DNA of 10,241 nt from Alistipes sp. (GTDB taxonomy: Bacteria > Bacteroidota > Bacteroidia > Bacteroidales > Rikenellaceae): contig JAFZDR010000181.1 in NCBI GenBank assembly GCA_017561105.1, positions 1-10,241 of the forward strand. The letters are read 5' to 3'. Under the pieces are notes generated by a model, which was given only the letters and a program-made list of their open reading frames with translations, had not been told where the DNA came from and did no database searches. Position numbers and translations under genes: made by a program. Shown in pieces: positions 1-7,294 of the stretch (the stretch's first letter is position 1; every line of letters begins with the position of its first letter).

Positions 1-380
1 ACTACTCGAAAGATAAGGCGCTCGAGTATCTGCGCGACGGCTATGTAGTGATTATCGGCGGTGGAACATCTAACCCTTACTTCTCGACCGACTCGGCTTC
101 TGCATTGCGCGGTATCGAGATTGAGGCAGACGGCTTCTTCAAGGGCACTCGTGTAGATGGTGTCTATACAGCCGACCCTGAGAAGGACCCTACTGCTACA
201 AAGTTCGACGAGATTTCGTTCGACGAGATCTACGCTCGCAATTTGAAGATTATGGATATGACAGCCTTCACGCTCTGCAAGGAGAACGGCTTAAACATTA
301 TCGTATTCGATATGGACACTCCGGGCAACCTTATGAAGGTATTGACCGGCGAGAATATCGGAACATTGGTTCACAAATAA
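1..380 (+). CDS. pyrH: UMP kinase (uridylate kinase), C-terminal part, 5'-truncated by window edge
   Basis: Cytoplasmic kinase that converts UMP to UDP with ATP, in pyrimidine nucleotide synthesis. The reading frame is open from the first complete codon at position 3, so the gene starts outside the window; about 125 C-terminal residues are visible, roughly half of a normal bacterial PyrH of about 240 residues. Visible family signatures are the segment IIGGGTSNPYFSTDSASALR, which matches the UMP-binding GGTGNPFFTTD region, then TRVDGVYTADPEKDP, then NLKIMDMTAFTLC, and the C-terminal GENIGTLV ending typical of PyrH. The internal GTG at 48 is a valine codon within the domain, not a start. It is followed after 10 nt by a thioredoxin-like gene and then frr, an arrangement close to the common pyrH-frr pairing. 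Recognition is by family motifs and is strong. Confidence 0.96.
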   Translation, partial: YSKDKALEYLRDGYVVIIGGGTSNPYFSTDSASALRGIEIEADGFFKGTRVDGVYTADPEKDPTATKFDEISFDEIYARNLKIMDMTAFTLCKENGLNIIVFDMDTPGNLMKVLTGENIGTLVHK

Positions 381-390
381 CAGAAAAACT

Positions 391-969
391 ATGGCAAGAA
401 GAAAGTATCAGAAGCGCAGCCCTTGGAGCATGATCATAATGGCAATTATAGCCATATTGGTTTGTGCAGCAATGTTGTTTGGCAACACATTTATGGCCAA
501 GGCACAAAATAGACCAACTCCGGAGGAGGCTACAATCGTGAAGGCCGGAGAGAAGGCCCCTGCATTCGAGGTGCAGATGTTCGACGGTTCGACCGTTAAG
601 CTTGCAGATTTGAAGGGCAAGGTTGTATTGTTAAACTTCTGGGCAACATGGTGTCCTCCATGCCGTGCCGAGTTGGCTCGCGTAGAGAAGGATATCATCG
701 AGAAGTTCAAGGGTCAGGATTTCGTATTCCTCCCTGTATCGCGTGGCGAGAAGCGCGAGACCGTAGCTGCCTTCCGCGATAAGATGGGCTACACCTTCCC
801 TATGGGACTCGACACTGACGGTCGTGTATATGCCGAGTATGCAAAGACATATATTCCTCGCAACTTCCTTATCGGCAAGAACGGCAAGGTTGTAAAGGCA
901 AGCGTAGGCTACGACGAGGCGGAGTTTGCAGAACTTATTAAGTTGATTGAAGAACAATTAAAAAAATAG
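391..969 (+). CDS. Membrane-anchored TlpA-like thiol-disulfide oxidoreductase (thioredoxin fold)
   Basis: Predicted 192-residue thioredoxin-fold protein that would reduce or exchange disulfides outside the cytoplasmic membrane. Residues 1-12 are basic (MARRKYQKRS), followed by a hydrophobic segment at about 14-34, consistent with a signal anchor that places the rest in the periplasm. The catalytic motif is WCPPC with cysteines at 88 and 91, in the context LLNFWATWCPPCRAEL, and the conserved cis-proline is at about 156 (YIPRNFLIG). The region at about 50-80 (KAPAFEVQMFDGSTVKLADL) is the usual entry strand of the AhpC/TSA/TlpA group. The residue after the cis-Pro is Arg, where Thr or His is commoner in this family. 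The gene sits between pyrH (10-nt gap) and frr (5-nt gap), so it is almost certainly co-transcribed with them. The partner protein cannot be named from sequence; cytochrome c maturation or general oxidative folding are possible. Confidence 0.9.
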   Translation: MARRKYQKRSPWSMIIMAIIAILVCAAMLFGNTFMAKAQNRPTPEEATIVKAGEKAPAFEVQMFDGSTVKLADLKGKVVLLNFWATWCPPCRAELARVEKDIIEKFKGQDFVFLPVSRGEKRETVAAFRDKMGYTFPMGLDTDGRVYAEYAKTYIPRNFLIGKNGKVVKASVGYDEAEFAELIKLIEEQLKK

Positions 970-974
970 CAGAT

Positions 975-1532
975 ATGGATACTAAAACAATTCTTAATGA
1001 TGCAACCGTTCGCATGCAGAAGACGGTTGATTTCTTGGAGGAATCTTTGGCAAACATTCGCGCAGGTAAGGCTTCAGTGAATGTATTGAATGGTGTATTT
1101 GTAGAGTATTACGGCTCGCAGACTCCGGTTTCGGGTGTTGCAAGTGTTACAGTACCTGACGCAAAGACTATTCTCATTCAGCCTTGGGACAAGAATATGA
1201 TTCGTCCTATCGAGAAGGCTATCATCGACTCGAATATCGGTCTTACACCATCGAACAATGGCGAGAGCATCCGTCTTTCGATGCCGCCACTCACCGAGGA
1301 GCGTCGTAAGGAGCTTGTTAAGCAGTCGAAGGCTGAGGCTGAGAACGCTCGCGTTTCGTTGCGTAACGCACGCCGCGATGCTGTCGAGGCGTTCAAGAAG
1401 GCTGTAAAGGAGGGTATGCCTGAGGATGAGGGCAAGGACGGCGAGGCACAGGTACAGAAGGTTGTTGACAAGTTCAACAAGGCTATCGACGCAGCTTTCG
1501 AGGAGAAGGAGAAGGAGATTATGACTGTATAA
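975..1532 (+). CDS. frr: Ribosome recycling factor
   Basis: RRF, which with EF-G splits the post-termination ribosome so that subunits can be reused. The 185-residue length equals the usual bacterial length. The N-terminal helix (residues 1-30) leads into RAGKASVNVLNGVFVEYYGS, followed by the beta-rich domain II with the diagnostic PDAKTILIQPWDKNMI and IGLTPSNNGESIRLSMPPLT. Residues from about 107 to the end form the returning long helices, including SLRNARRDA. ATG at 975 lies only 5 nt after the stop of the thioredoxin gene, so translation may be coupled. The transcript ends at the hairpin at 1552-1588. Confidence 0.97.
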   Translation: MDTKTILNDATVRMQKTVDFLEESLANIRAGKASVNVLNGVFVEYYGSQTPVSGVASVTVPDAKTILIQPWDKNMIRPIEKAIIDSNIGLTPSNNGESIRLSMPPLTEERRKELVKQSKAEAENARVSLRNARRDAVEAFKKAVKEGMPEDEGKDGEAQVQKVVDKFNKAIDAAFEEKEKEIMTV

Positions 1533-1551
1533 TACACAGTCCCTCATACAA

Positions 1552-1588
1552 AATAATAACCATCGGCCATTGGTCGATGGTTATTATT
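1552..1588. terminator. Bidirectional rho-independent-type terminator between frr and waaA
   Basis: A 14-bp perfect stem, AATAATAACCATCG at 1552-1565 with its reverse complement at 1575-1588, can extend inward by about 3 pairs to a 3-nt loop. The lower stem is A-rich on one side and T-rich on the other, so the hairpin gives a U-rich tail in both directions. This fits its place between two convergent genes. Confidence 0.85.
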
Positions 1589-1609
1589 ATAATATATGGT
1601 ATACCCAAT

Positions 1610-2833
1610 CTATCCCAAGATTCTCTTGACGATGCGCTCGGTAACGCCGCGCTGCTTCAGAGTATAGGCCTTGGCCACCTCTGAAATTTTATCAAGCTTT
1701 GCCGCATCGTCGCGCAGAGAGTCAAACCAACACTTCAACTCGGCGGCACTCTTCACCGACGCACCAACGCCCAGCTCAATCAAATCGCAAGCCTCCTTGA
1801 ATTTGCGATACTTTGGTCCAAATGCCACCGGAAGGCCATAGACTGCAGCCTCGAGAGTGTTGTGAATACCTGCACCAAAACCGCCTCCGATATAGGCCCA
1901 ATCGGCCGAGCCATAAACGCGCGAAAGAAGACCCATGGTGTCGAGAACGAGCAGCTGCTTATCCTCGAAATCGCACTGCGCAACTTGCGTATATCGCACT
2001 GCCCCACCCTTCACTTCGCGCAGAAGGCGTTCGATGCGACCCTCATCCATCTCGTGAGGTGCCACCACAAACTTAACATTCGGATTAGCGTTGATAAGTG
2101 ACAGCAGAATATCCTCATCAGCACCCCAAGTTGAACCAGCAACGAATAGGCGATTATCACCTTTGAACTTCTCTACCACATCTACTCGCTCGGCAGCCTC
2201 GGCAATAGTTATCACACGATCGAAACGAGTATCGCCCGCAACCTCGACATTTGTTATGCCAATTTCGGCAAGCAGCGCCTTCGATGCTTCATCCTGTACA
2301 AAGAGAGTGTCGAATGAACGGAGGGCATTACGCCATATTCGGCCAAACGGATTGAAGAAGATGGAGTTTCTGCGGAATATCGCCGACACAATAAAGGTAC
2401 GAATAGCGCGTTTGCGCAACTCGACAAGCATATTGAGCCAGAACTCGTACTTCACGAATATCACCACCTTCGGGCGTACAACATCTAAGAAACGACGCAC
2501 CTCGCGACGCGTATCGGCCGGAATGTAGTAGACATAGTCGGCATTAGGATAGTTTTTGCGCACCTCATAGCCCGCAGGCGAAAAGAAGGTCAAGAGAATT
2601 TTATAGTCGGGATAATTGCTCTTAATATAGTCCACAAGTGGTCGTCCCTGCTCGAAATCGCCAAGCGAAGAGACATGTATCCATACAACATTCTCGGCAT
2701 CGGCCATCTCACGACGCATGCGATCAATCATACCCACTCGTCCCTCGCTCCACTTGCGGGCTTTGGGATAGAATGGCGATACAAGACGAATAAGTATCGT
2801 GTATATGATTATGCCAAGATTATAGAACCACAT
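1610..2833 (-). CDS. waaA: 3-deoxy-D-manno-octulosonic acid (Kdo) transferase, lipid A modifying
   Basis: Glycosyltransferase that moves Kdo from CMP-Kdo onto lipid IVA at the inner face of the cytoplasmic membrane, in lipopolysaccharide core assembly. It has 407 residues from ATG 2833; a GTG directly upstream at 2836 would add one residue. The N-terminal membrane-binding helix (residues 1-20) precedes the first Rossmann domain with VWIHVSSLGD. The motifs KYEFWLNML, AGDTRFDRV, VAPHEMDEGRIERLL, DTMGLLSRVYGSADWAYIGG and GIHNTLEAAVYGLPVAFGP follow in the GT30 order. The codon at 2657-2659 encodes Asp (residue 59) where E. coli WaaA and Bacteroides relatives, as I recall them, have the catalytic Glu of S-x-G-E. 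Everything else looks intact, so the gene is probably functional. It lies 14 nt after yraN and shares its strand. Confidence 0.95.
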   Translation of the reverse strand: MWFYNLGIIIYTILIRLVSPFYPKARKWSEGRVGMIDRMRREMADAENVVWIHVSSLGDFEQGRPLVDYIKSNYPDYKILLTFFSPAGYEVRKNYPNADYVYYIPADTRREVRRFLDVVRPKVVIFVKYEFWLNMLVELRKRAIRTFIVSAIFRRNSIFFNPFGRIWRNALRSFDTLFVQDEASKALLAEIGITNVEVAGDTRFDRVITIAEAAERVDVVEKFKGDNRLFVAGSTWGADEDILLSLINANPNVKFVVAPHEMDEGRIERLLREVKGGAVRYTQVAQCDFEDKQLLVLDTMGLLSRVYGSADWAYIGGGFGAGIHNTLEAAVYGLPVAFGPKYRKFKEACDLIELGVGASVKSAAELKCWFDSLRDDAAKLDKISEVAKAYTLKQRGVTERIVKRILG

Positions 2834-2847
2834 CACCTATAACTATA

Positions 2848-3216
2848 TTACCAACCATATTCGAGCGCATTCTCGATAAATCGCAATGACTCGACGCTAT
2901 TGCCAACCATTTCGACGGCTATTAACGAAAAACAAGGTTCGAGAGGAGTATTGTGTTGCGCCATATAGGCCGTTGCTGCACGACGCAATGCACGCATCTT
3001 CTGCTCGTTGATAGCCTCCTCGGGTGCGGTCATCGTACCAAACTTGCGAGTCTTAACCTCCACAAAGTGCAGCTCGTCGTAACGCGAAGCGATAATATCG
3101 ACCTCGCTCCTACCTACACGATAGTTGCGTTCGACTATCATAAAGCCATTTTGGCGCAGATAATCTACCGCGGCCTGCTCGCCAAGTGCACCACGCTCCT
3201 GCTTTTCGGTCATCAT
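2848..3216 (-). CDS. yraN: YraN family (UPF0102) endonuclease-like protein
   Basis: Small protein of the YraN/UPF0102 family, which has the restriction-endonuclease-like PD-(D/E)XK fold; its cellular role is not settled. From ATG 3216 it has 122 residues, the family's usual length. Visible are GALGEQAAVDYLRQNGF (helix with conserved Glu 13), RNYRVGRSEVDIIA with Asp 40, and LHFVEVKTRK with Glu 53 and Lys 55, which together form the nuclease-like active site. The frame continues upstream to a TTG at 3282, but ATG 3216 follows an A-rich leader (with a second ATG at 3213) and matches the family N-terminus, so it was chosen. The upstream frame would also run into an inverted-repeat element. It is followed by waaA after 14 nt, so the two are probably one transcript. 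Confidence 0.9.
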   Translation of the reverse strand: MMTEKQERGALGEQAAVDYLRQNGFMIVERNYRVGRSEVDIIASRYDELHFVEVKTRKFGTMTAPEEAINEQKMRALRRAATAYMAQHNTPLEPCFSLIAVEMVGNSVESLRFIENALEYGW

Positions 3217-3234
3217 TTTTTTACTATTAGCACT

Positions 3235-3351
3235 TTTTCGCACCACCCTTTCTTTGTTAGAATTAGGCTGATTTTGCGCCAAGCAAGGCGACGAGAACGT
3301 AGCATAGTAGCCCTATGTGAGTATCTCGTTGTCCGCCGATTGGTGCGAAAA
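3235..3351. repeat. Composite inverted-repeat element between pepE and yraN (MITE- or REP-like, or structured RNA)
   Basis: The 117-bp element is bounded by an 11-bp perfect inverted repeat, TTTTCGCACCA at 3235-3245 and TGGTGCGAAAA at 3341-3351. Inside, 3272-3282 offers a competing imperfect pairing with 3340-3350. A second stem joins GGCGACGAGA at 3287-3296 to 3324-3333 (two G-U pairs), and a third joins GCATAG at 3302-3307 to CTATGT at 3313-3318 around a 5-nt loop. The internal stems need G-U pairs only when read on the plus strand; on the minus strand these become C-A mismatches. It fills almost exactly the space between the pepE stop and the yraN leader and carries no coding sequence. I infer a dispersed intergenic repeat. 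An RNA function is possible but unproven. Confidence 0.6.
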
Positions 3352-3358
3352 GAGTAAA

Positions 3359-4060
3359 TTATAACAAGAAAGACAAATCGTCGCCTGCATTAACTTCGTA
3401 AGCTGCAACACCCTTCTTGAAGATACGCATAGGGCGCGAACCGATAAGCTCCAGCTTGCCGTCAACATAGCGCAACATGCAACCCTCGCGCAAACCTACG
3501 ACATAGCGACGCGGATTAGCCTCGATATACTCCTCGATGCGCTGCTCGCGAGTTTCACCTGCATGGCCCTCAGGATTTGCATCGAGATAGTGCGGGTTGA
3601 TCTGGAACTTCACCGCACCTACAGCCTTGAATGACTTAGGCTCAACGATAGGCATATCGTTTGTAGTGCAGATGGTAGGGCAACAAACATTGCTACCTGC
3701 CGACCAACCGACATATGGAACATCCTCCTTTACTCGCTTCAAAATCGCAGTCATAAGACCCTGCTCCTGCATCTTCTTTGTGAGGGCGAATGTGTTTCCG
3801 CCGCCTACGCATATTGCCTGAGCCTCCAAAATGGCCTTGCGAGGATTCTTCTCGTGGTGAATAGAACGAACCTTAACACCAATCTCATTGAAGCGCTCCT
3901 GCACCTTGCTTTCGTACTCGTCATACGAGAATGTTACGGCAGCATAAGGGATAAAAACAACCTCGCTTACACCCTGCAAATGGGCGCCAATCTGGGCAAT
4001 CGGGTACTTCAAATATGCCTCTCCGGCATTAGTCGAATTTGAGATAAGAAGTAATTTCAT
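3359..4060 (-). CDS. pepE: Peptidase E (alpha-aspartyl dipeptidase, family S51)
   Basis: Cytoplasmic serine dipeptidase that cleaves Asp-X dipeptides. The 233-residue protein has the family length and the characteristic glutamine-amidotransferase-like fold signatures: ICVGGGNTFALTKKM at about 83-97 and the nucleophile elbow VGWSAGSNVCCPTI with Ser 120. Asp 135 (TTNDMPIVEP) and His 157 (INPHYLD) fall at the positions known for the Salmonella enzyme's Ser-Asp-His triad, so the active site looks complete. ATG at 4060 matches the family start MKLLLISNS. It is divergent from acpP and on the same strand as yraN and waaA, although the repeat element at 3235-3351 separates it from them. No clear -33/-7 promoter was found in its own upstream DNA. 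Confidence 0.95.
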   Translation of the reverse strand: MKLLLISNSTNAGEAYLKYPIAQIGAHLQGVSEVVFIPYAAVTFSYDEYESKVQERFNEIGVKVRSIHHEKNPRKAILEAQAICVGGGNTFALTKKMQEQGLMTAILKRVKEDVPYVGWSAGSNVCCPTICTTNDMPIVEPKSFKAVGAVKFQINPHYLDANPEGHAGETREQRIEEYIEANPRRYVVGLREGCMLRYVDGKLELIGSRPMRIFKKGVAAYEVNAGDDLSFLL

Positions 4061-4128
4061 ATAATTCTTTGATTTTTAGCAATTTAACGACAATTATTCG
4101 TGTTTTGTCGGTAAATTTTTAATAAATT

Positions 4129-4161
4129 TATGCCAAAGATAATAAAAAAGTGTTACATTTG
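4129..4161 (+). promoter_or_regulatory. Bacteroidetes-type promoter for acpP operon
   Basis: TACATTTG at 4154-4161 is an exact match to the Bacteroides -7 consensus TAnnTTTG. A weak -33 box, TATG at 4129-4132 (three of four matches to TTTG), lies 21 nt upstream. Transcription would start near 4168 and give an acpP leader of about 145 nt. Confidence 0.65.
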
Positions 4162-4188
4162 CACCGATGGTTTTCAATTAAATACGAC

Positions 4189-4256
4189 ACTTTGTTGCAA
4201 AAATGCGGTACAGAGTGGCGTGTGTGCGCGAAAATCAACAAAGTATAATTTTTGCA
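4189..4256 (+). promoter_or_regulatory. Candidate structured acpP leader with two crossing inverted repeats
   Basis: Two perfect 9-bp inverted repeats lie in the predicted 5' leader. ACTTTGTTG at 4189-4197 pairs with CAACAAAGT at 4236-4244, and TGCAAAAAT at 4196-4204 pairs with ATTTTTGCA at 4248-4256. The arms are ordered 5'1, 5'2, 3'1, 3'2, so in RNA the helices would either form a pseudoknot or exclude each other, since they share bases 4196-4197. The second 3' arm is U-rich. This suggests regulation of acpP by alternative folding, or DNA operator sites, but the role is inferred from pairing alone. Confidence 0.4.
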
Positions 4257-4314
4257 GACAATAGAACAGAGATACACTACAACTAAATTATTGTTAAACT
4301 AAAAACTGAAAGTT

Positions 4315-4548
4315 ATGTCAGAGATTCAAGAAAAAGTTGTTAAGATTATTGTTGACAAGTTGGGCGTTAAGGAGTCGGAGGTTACCCCAGAGGCTACCTT
4401 CACTGGCGACCTCGGCGCAGACTCGTTGGATACTGTAGAGCTCGTTATGGAGTTCGAGAAGGCATTCGGTATTCAGGTTGCTGACGAGGATGCTGAGAAG
4501 TTCCAGACTGTAGGTGATGTTATCAACTACATCGAGGAGCACAAATAG
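4315..4548 (+). CDS. acpP: Acyl carrier protein
   Basis: Small acidic carrier that holds growing acyl chains on a phosphopantetheine arm during type II fatty acid synthesis. The 77 residues match the usual length. Ser 37 in [15 protein letters not shown] is the attachment serine within the invariant DSL motif, followed by the recognition helix with its acidic residues. The rest ([25 protein letters not shown]) is standard for the family. ATG 4315 follows an A-rich leader (AAAACTGAAAGTT). fabF follows after 41 nt with no terminator between, the classical acpP-fabF pairing. Confidence 0.98.
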   Translation: MSEIQEKVVKIIVDKLGVKESEVTPEATFTGDLGADSLDTVELVMEFEKAFGIQVADEDAEKFQTVGDVINYIEEHK

Positions 4549-4589
4549 TCTTAGTAAAATTCTGAATTAGTAACTTCAGGGCAACTGCT

Positions 4590-5840
4590 ATGAAAGAGGC
4601 AAGAAGAGTTGTTGTTACAGGCATTGGTACAATCAATCCGATTGGAAACAACATTGAGGAGTATTTTACAAATCTCGCAAATGGCGTTTCGGGCGCTGCC
4701 GAAATAACCCTTTTCGACTCTACAAATTTCAAATCACGCATTGCCTGCGAAGTAAAAAATTACGATTGGAAAGATTACTTTGACCGCAAGGAGGTTCGCA
4801 AATATGACCGTTTTTGTCAGTTTGCCCTCATTTCGGTTACAGAGGCTGTCGAGGATGCAAACTTCGACTTCGATGCGCTCGACAAGGAGCGTGTAGGTGT
4901 TGTTTGGAGTTCCGGCATCGGAGGTCTTCAATCTTTCTATGACGAGGTAATGGACTGGGCAGAGGGAGATCGTATCCCTCGCTTCAGTCCATTCTTTGTA
5001 CCTCACCTTATCACCGATATCGCTGCCGGACACATCTCCATCAAGTATGGTTTTATGGGTCCGAACTACAGCGTTACTTCGGCTTGCGCATCGTCTAATC
5101 ACGCTATGGCCGATGCTTTGAACCTTATTCGTTGGGGCAAGGCGGATGTTATTGTTACCGGAGGCTCTGAGGCTCCGATTACAATCCCTGCAGTAGGAGG
5201 TTTCTCCTCTATGCACGCGCTCTCTACCCGCAACGACGATCCGCAGCACGCATCGCGTCCGTTTGATGTTGATCGCGACGGTTTTGTGATTGCCGAGGGT
5301 GCCGGCGCTCTCATTTTCGAGGAGTATGAGCACGCAAAGGCTCGAGGTGCAAAGATCTATTGCGAGGTTATCGGAGGCGGTATGTCGGCTGACGCACACC
5401 ACATGACAGCTCCACACCCAGAGGGTATGGGTGCCATCAAGTCTATGCGCGAGGCTCTTAACGATGCCGAGATCGGTATCGAGGAGATCGACTACCTCAA
5501 TACTCACGGAACATCGACTCCGCTTGGCGATATCGCCGAGTTGAAGGCTATACAGTCGCTCTTTGGCGACCACGCCTACAAGATGAATATCTCATCTACA
5601 AAATCTATGACAGGACACCTTCTTGGTGCAACTGCTGCGGTAGAGGCTCTCGCCTGCATCTTTGCGATAGACAAGGGTTTGGTTCCTCCGACTATCAATG
5701 TCGAGAGTGTTGATCCGCAGATTGACGAAAAACTCAATTTAACAATCGGAACAGCTCAGAAGCGCGATGTTAAGTGCGCCATGAGCAACACATTTGGTTT
5801 CGGAGGTCACAACTCCACCATGATTTTCCGAAAGATCTAA
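4590..5840 (+). CDS. fabF: Beta-ketoacyl-ACP synthase II
   Basis: Condensing enzyme that elongates acyl-ACP with malonyl-ACP in type II fatty acid synthesis. It has 416 residues, the usual length. The start VVVTGIGTINPIGN is typical of the family. The catalytic cysteine is Cys 166 in YSVTSACASSNHAM, the two histidines are His 306 (LNTHGTSTPLGD) and His 343 (KSMTGHLLGATAAVEA), and the structural Lys is 338. The C-terminal SNTFGFGGHNSTMIF motif is present, so the active site is complete. It lies downstream of its carrier protein acpP and 12 nt before rnc, the common acpP-fabF-rnc order. FabB-type activity cannot be excluded from sequence, but length and motifs fit FabF. Confidence 0.97.
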   Translation: MKEARRVVVTGIGTINPIGNNIEEYFTNLANGVSGAAEITLFDSTNFKSRIACEVKNYDWKDYFDRKEVRKYDRFCQFALISVTEAVEDANFDFDALDKERVGVVWSSGIGGLQSFYDEVMDWAEGDRIPRFSPFFVPHLITDIAAGHISIKYGFMGPNYSVTSACASSNHAMADALNLIRWGKADVIVTGGSEAPITIPAVGGFSSMHALSTRNDDPQHASRPFDVDRDGFVIAEGAGALIFEEYEHAKARGAKIYCEVIGGGMSADAHHMTAPHPEGMGAIKSMREALNDAEIGIEEIDYLNTHGTSTPLGDIAELKAIQSLFGDHAYKMNISSTKSMTGHLLGATAAVEALACIFAIDKGLVPPTINVESVDPQIDEKLNLTIGTAQKRDVKCAMSNTFGFGGHNSTMIFRKI

Positions 5841-5852
5841 TCAACGAGTAAT

Positions 5853-6623
5853 ATGTTTGATTTCTTACTTCGTCCGATACGCCGTAATTTCGGACGCGAT
5901 AAACTATACTATCGAATTATCGACGATATGTTCGGTTTTATTCCGAATAATATCGAACTCTATAAACTTGCACTTATCCACAAATCGGCCTCTATAGAGA
6001 TGCATGGTCGCACCATAAACAACGAGCGACTCGAATTTTTGGGCGATGCCGTAATCGAGAACATCACTTCGGACTACCTCTTTATCGAGTACCCCGACTA
6101 CGACGAGGGTAAGCTCACAAAATTGCGTTCGAAGCTCGTATCGCGCCAATCATTGAACGCCATAGCGTGCAAACTCGGCTTGGATAAGCACATTATCTGT
6201 TGCCGCTCGATCAACGCTACACAGAAACATATCTTTGGCGATGCGTTCGAGGCGATGATGGGTGCAATCTACCTTGATCAAGGCTACAACTTCGCTAACC
6301 GCCTGCTCATCAACAATATCTACTCAGCAAATTTCTCGCTCGAGGAGGTTGATGAGACCGAAACAGACTTCAAGAGCCGCCTTATCGAGTGGGGACAGAA
6401 GAACCACCACTCTGTACTCTTCCGCACCAAGGGCACCCCTACAGGTGCAGGAGGAACACGCTCATTCCGTTGCACCGTATTGATTGACAATTTGGAGGTC
6501 GGACACGGTGTAGGCTCATCGAAGAAGGAGGCGGAACAGCACGCAGCACAATCGGTATCGCACGAGCCGAGCGATGAAGAGTGCGCACGCATACTCGATC
6601 GTTTGGACAAGATCAGCAAATAA
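5853..6623 (+). CDS. rnc: Ribonuclease III
   Basis: Double-strand-specific endoribonuclease that processes rRNA precursors and structured transcripts. The 256-residue protein has an N-terminal extension of about 20 basic residues, then the RNase III domain. The signature NNERLEFLGDAVIE supplies Glu 58, Glu 61 and Asp 65; GDAFEAMMGAIYLDQG supplies Asp 130 and Glu 133, which completes the metal-binding set. Residues from about 172 to 236 form a double-stranded-RNA-binding domain with DFKSRLIEWGQK and the final GSSKKEAEQHAAQ helix. A short acidic tail follows. It lies 12 nt after fabF and 9 nt before radC, so it belongs to the acpP operon. Confidence 0.96.
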   Translation: MFDFLLRPIRRNFGRDKLYYRIIDDMFGFIPNNIELYKLALIHKSASIEMHGRTINNERLEFLGDAVIENITSDYLFIEYPDYDEGKLTKLRSKLVSRQSLNAIACKLGLDKHIICCRSINATQKHIFGDAFEAMMGAIYLDQGYNFANRLLINNIYSANFSLEEVDETETDFKSRLIEWGQKNHHSVLFRTKGTPTGAGGTRSFRCTVLIDNLEVGHGVGSSKKEAEQHAAQSVSHEPSDEECARILDRLDKISK

Positions 6624-6632
6624 CATCAAACC

Positions 6633-7262
6633 ATGCAGACAATCCGCGAAAAAGCTACATTGAGAGGTTATGCCTCGCTCAGCGAGGAGGAACTTTTGAC
6701 CCTACTTTTGGAGGATAATGCCATCGCGCAGGCTCTTTTGGCGGAGTGTGGCTCGCTGAGAGAGATTGCCAAATTACCGGCATCGCGTCTTCGTATGGCG
6801 GCGGGATTGGGCAGCAAGCGTGCCGAAAAGATACAACTCGCAACCGAGTTTGGCCGCAGAGTATCATCGTCAAATGGCGCTATCGAGGAGCACATCACCT
6901 CAAGTGACGATGTTGTGCGCGTTATGCGACCACTCCTCAAGGAGTTGAAGTACGAGGAGTGCTGGGCGATATATCTCACCAACTCAAACCGTATTGTCGA
7001 GCACTGCCGCATCAGTCAGGGAGGTGTGCAGGCCACAGTTGTGGACCAGAAGTTGATCGTAAAACGAGCGTTAGAGCTACTTTCGCCACGCATAATCATT
7101 GTTCACAACCATCCGTCAGGCTCGGCAACCCCAAGTCAGGCCGATATGGAGATCACAGCAAAGATAAAGAGCGCGACAGCTCTTTTCGACATTCAGTTGC
7201 TCGACCATATCATCATCAGCGAAACCGAGAGTTACTCCTTCAAGAGCAATGGTAAATTGTAA
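6633..7262 (+). CDS. radC: RadC family JAMM-domain protein
   Basis: RadC-like protein with a JAB1/MPN+ metalloprotease-like fold. The family was once linked to DNA repair, but its true role is unclear. Residues 3-27 (IREKATLRGYASLSEEELLTLLL) match the usual RadC N-terminus, and residues at about 44-77 (LRMAAGLGSKRAEKIQLATEFGRR) form a helix-hairpin-helix DNA-binding segment. The zinc site is complete: HNHPSGSATPSQAD with His 158, His 160, Ser 168 and Asp 171, plus an upstream acidic residue at about 108-109 in YEECWAIYL. At 209 residues it is slightly shorter than many relatives because the N-terminal region is compact. It closes the acpP-fabF-rnc-radC unit; a terminator follows 32 nt after its stop. 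Confidence 0.94.
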   Translation: MQTIREKATLRGYASLSEEELLTLLLEDNAIAQALLAECGSLREIAKLPASRLRMAAGLGSKRAEKIQLATEFGRRVSSSNGAIEEHITSSDDVVRVMRPLLKELKYEECWAIYLTNSNRIVEHCRISQGGVQATVVDQKLIVKRALELLSPRIIIVHNHPSGSATPSQADMEITAKIKSATALFDIQLLDHIIISETESYSFKSNGKL

Positions 7263-7294
7263 AATCGGGCGCAGATATGCAACTATCGAATTAT

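Noticed and set aside
3217-3282. N-terminal extension of YraN to a TTG start at 3282
   Set aside because: The extra 22 residues are not family-like and are encoded by the inverted-repeat element. ATG 3216 after an A-rich leader gives the normal length.
4239-4256. Second acpP promoter suggested by TATAATTTTTG
   Set aside because: The TA-to-TTTG spacing does not fit TAnnTTTG and no -33 box lies at the right distance. The bases are better explained as an inverted-repeat arm.
4734-5573. Long minus-strand open frame of 279 codons opposite fabF
   Set aside because: The plus strand encodes a complete FabF with all catalytic residues. The antisense frame has no recognisable motif and is a by-product of codon bias.
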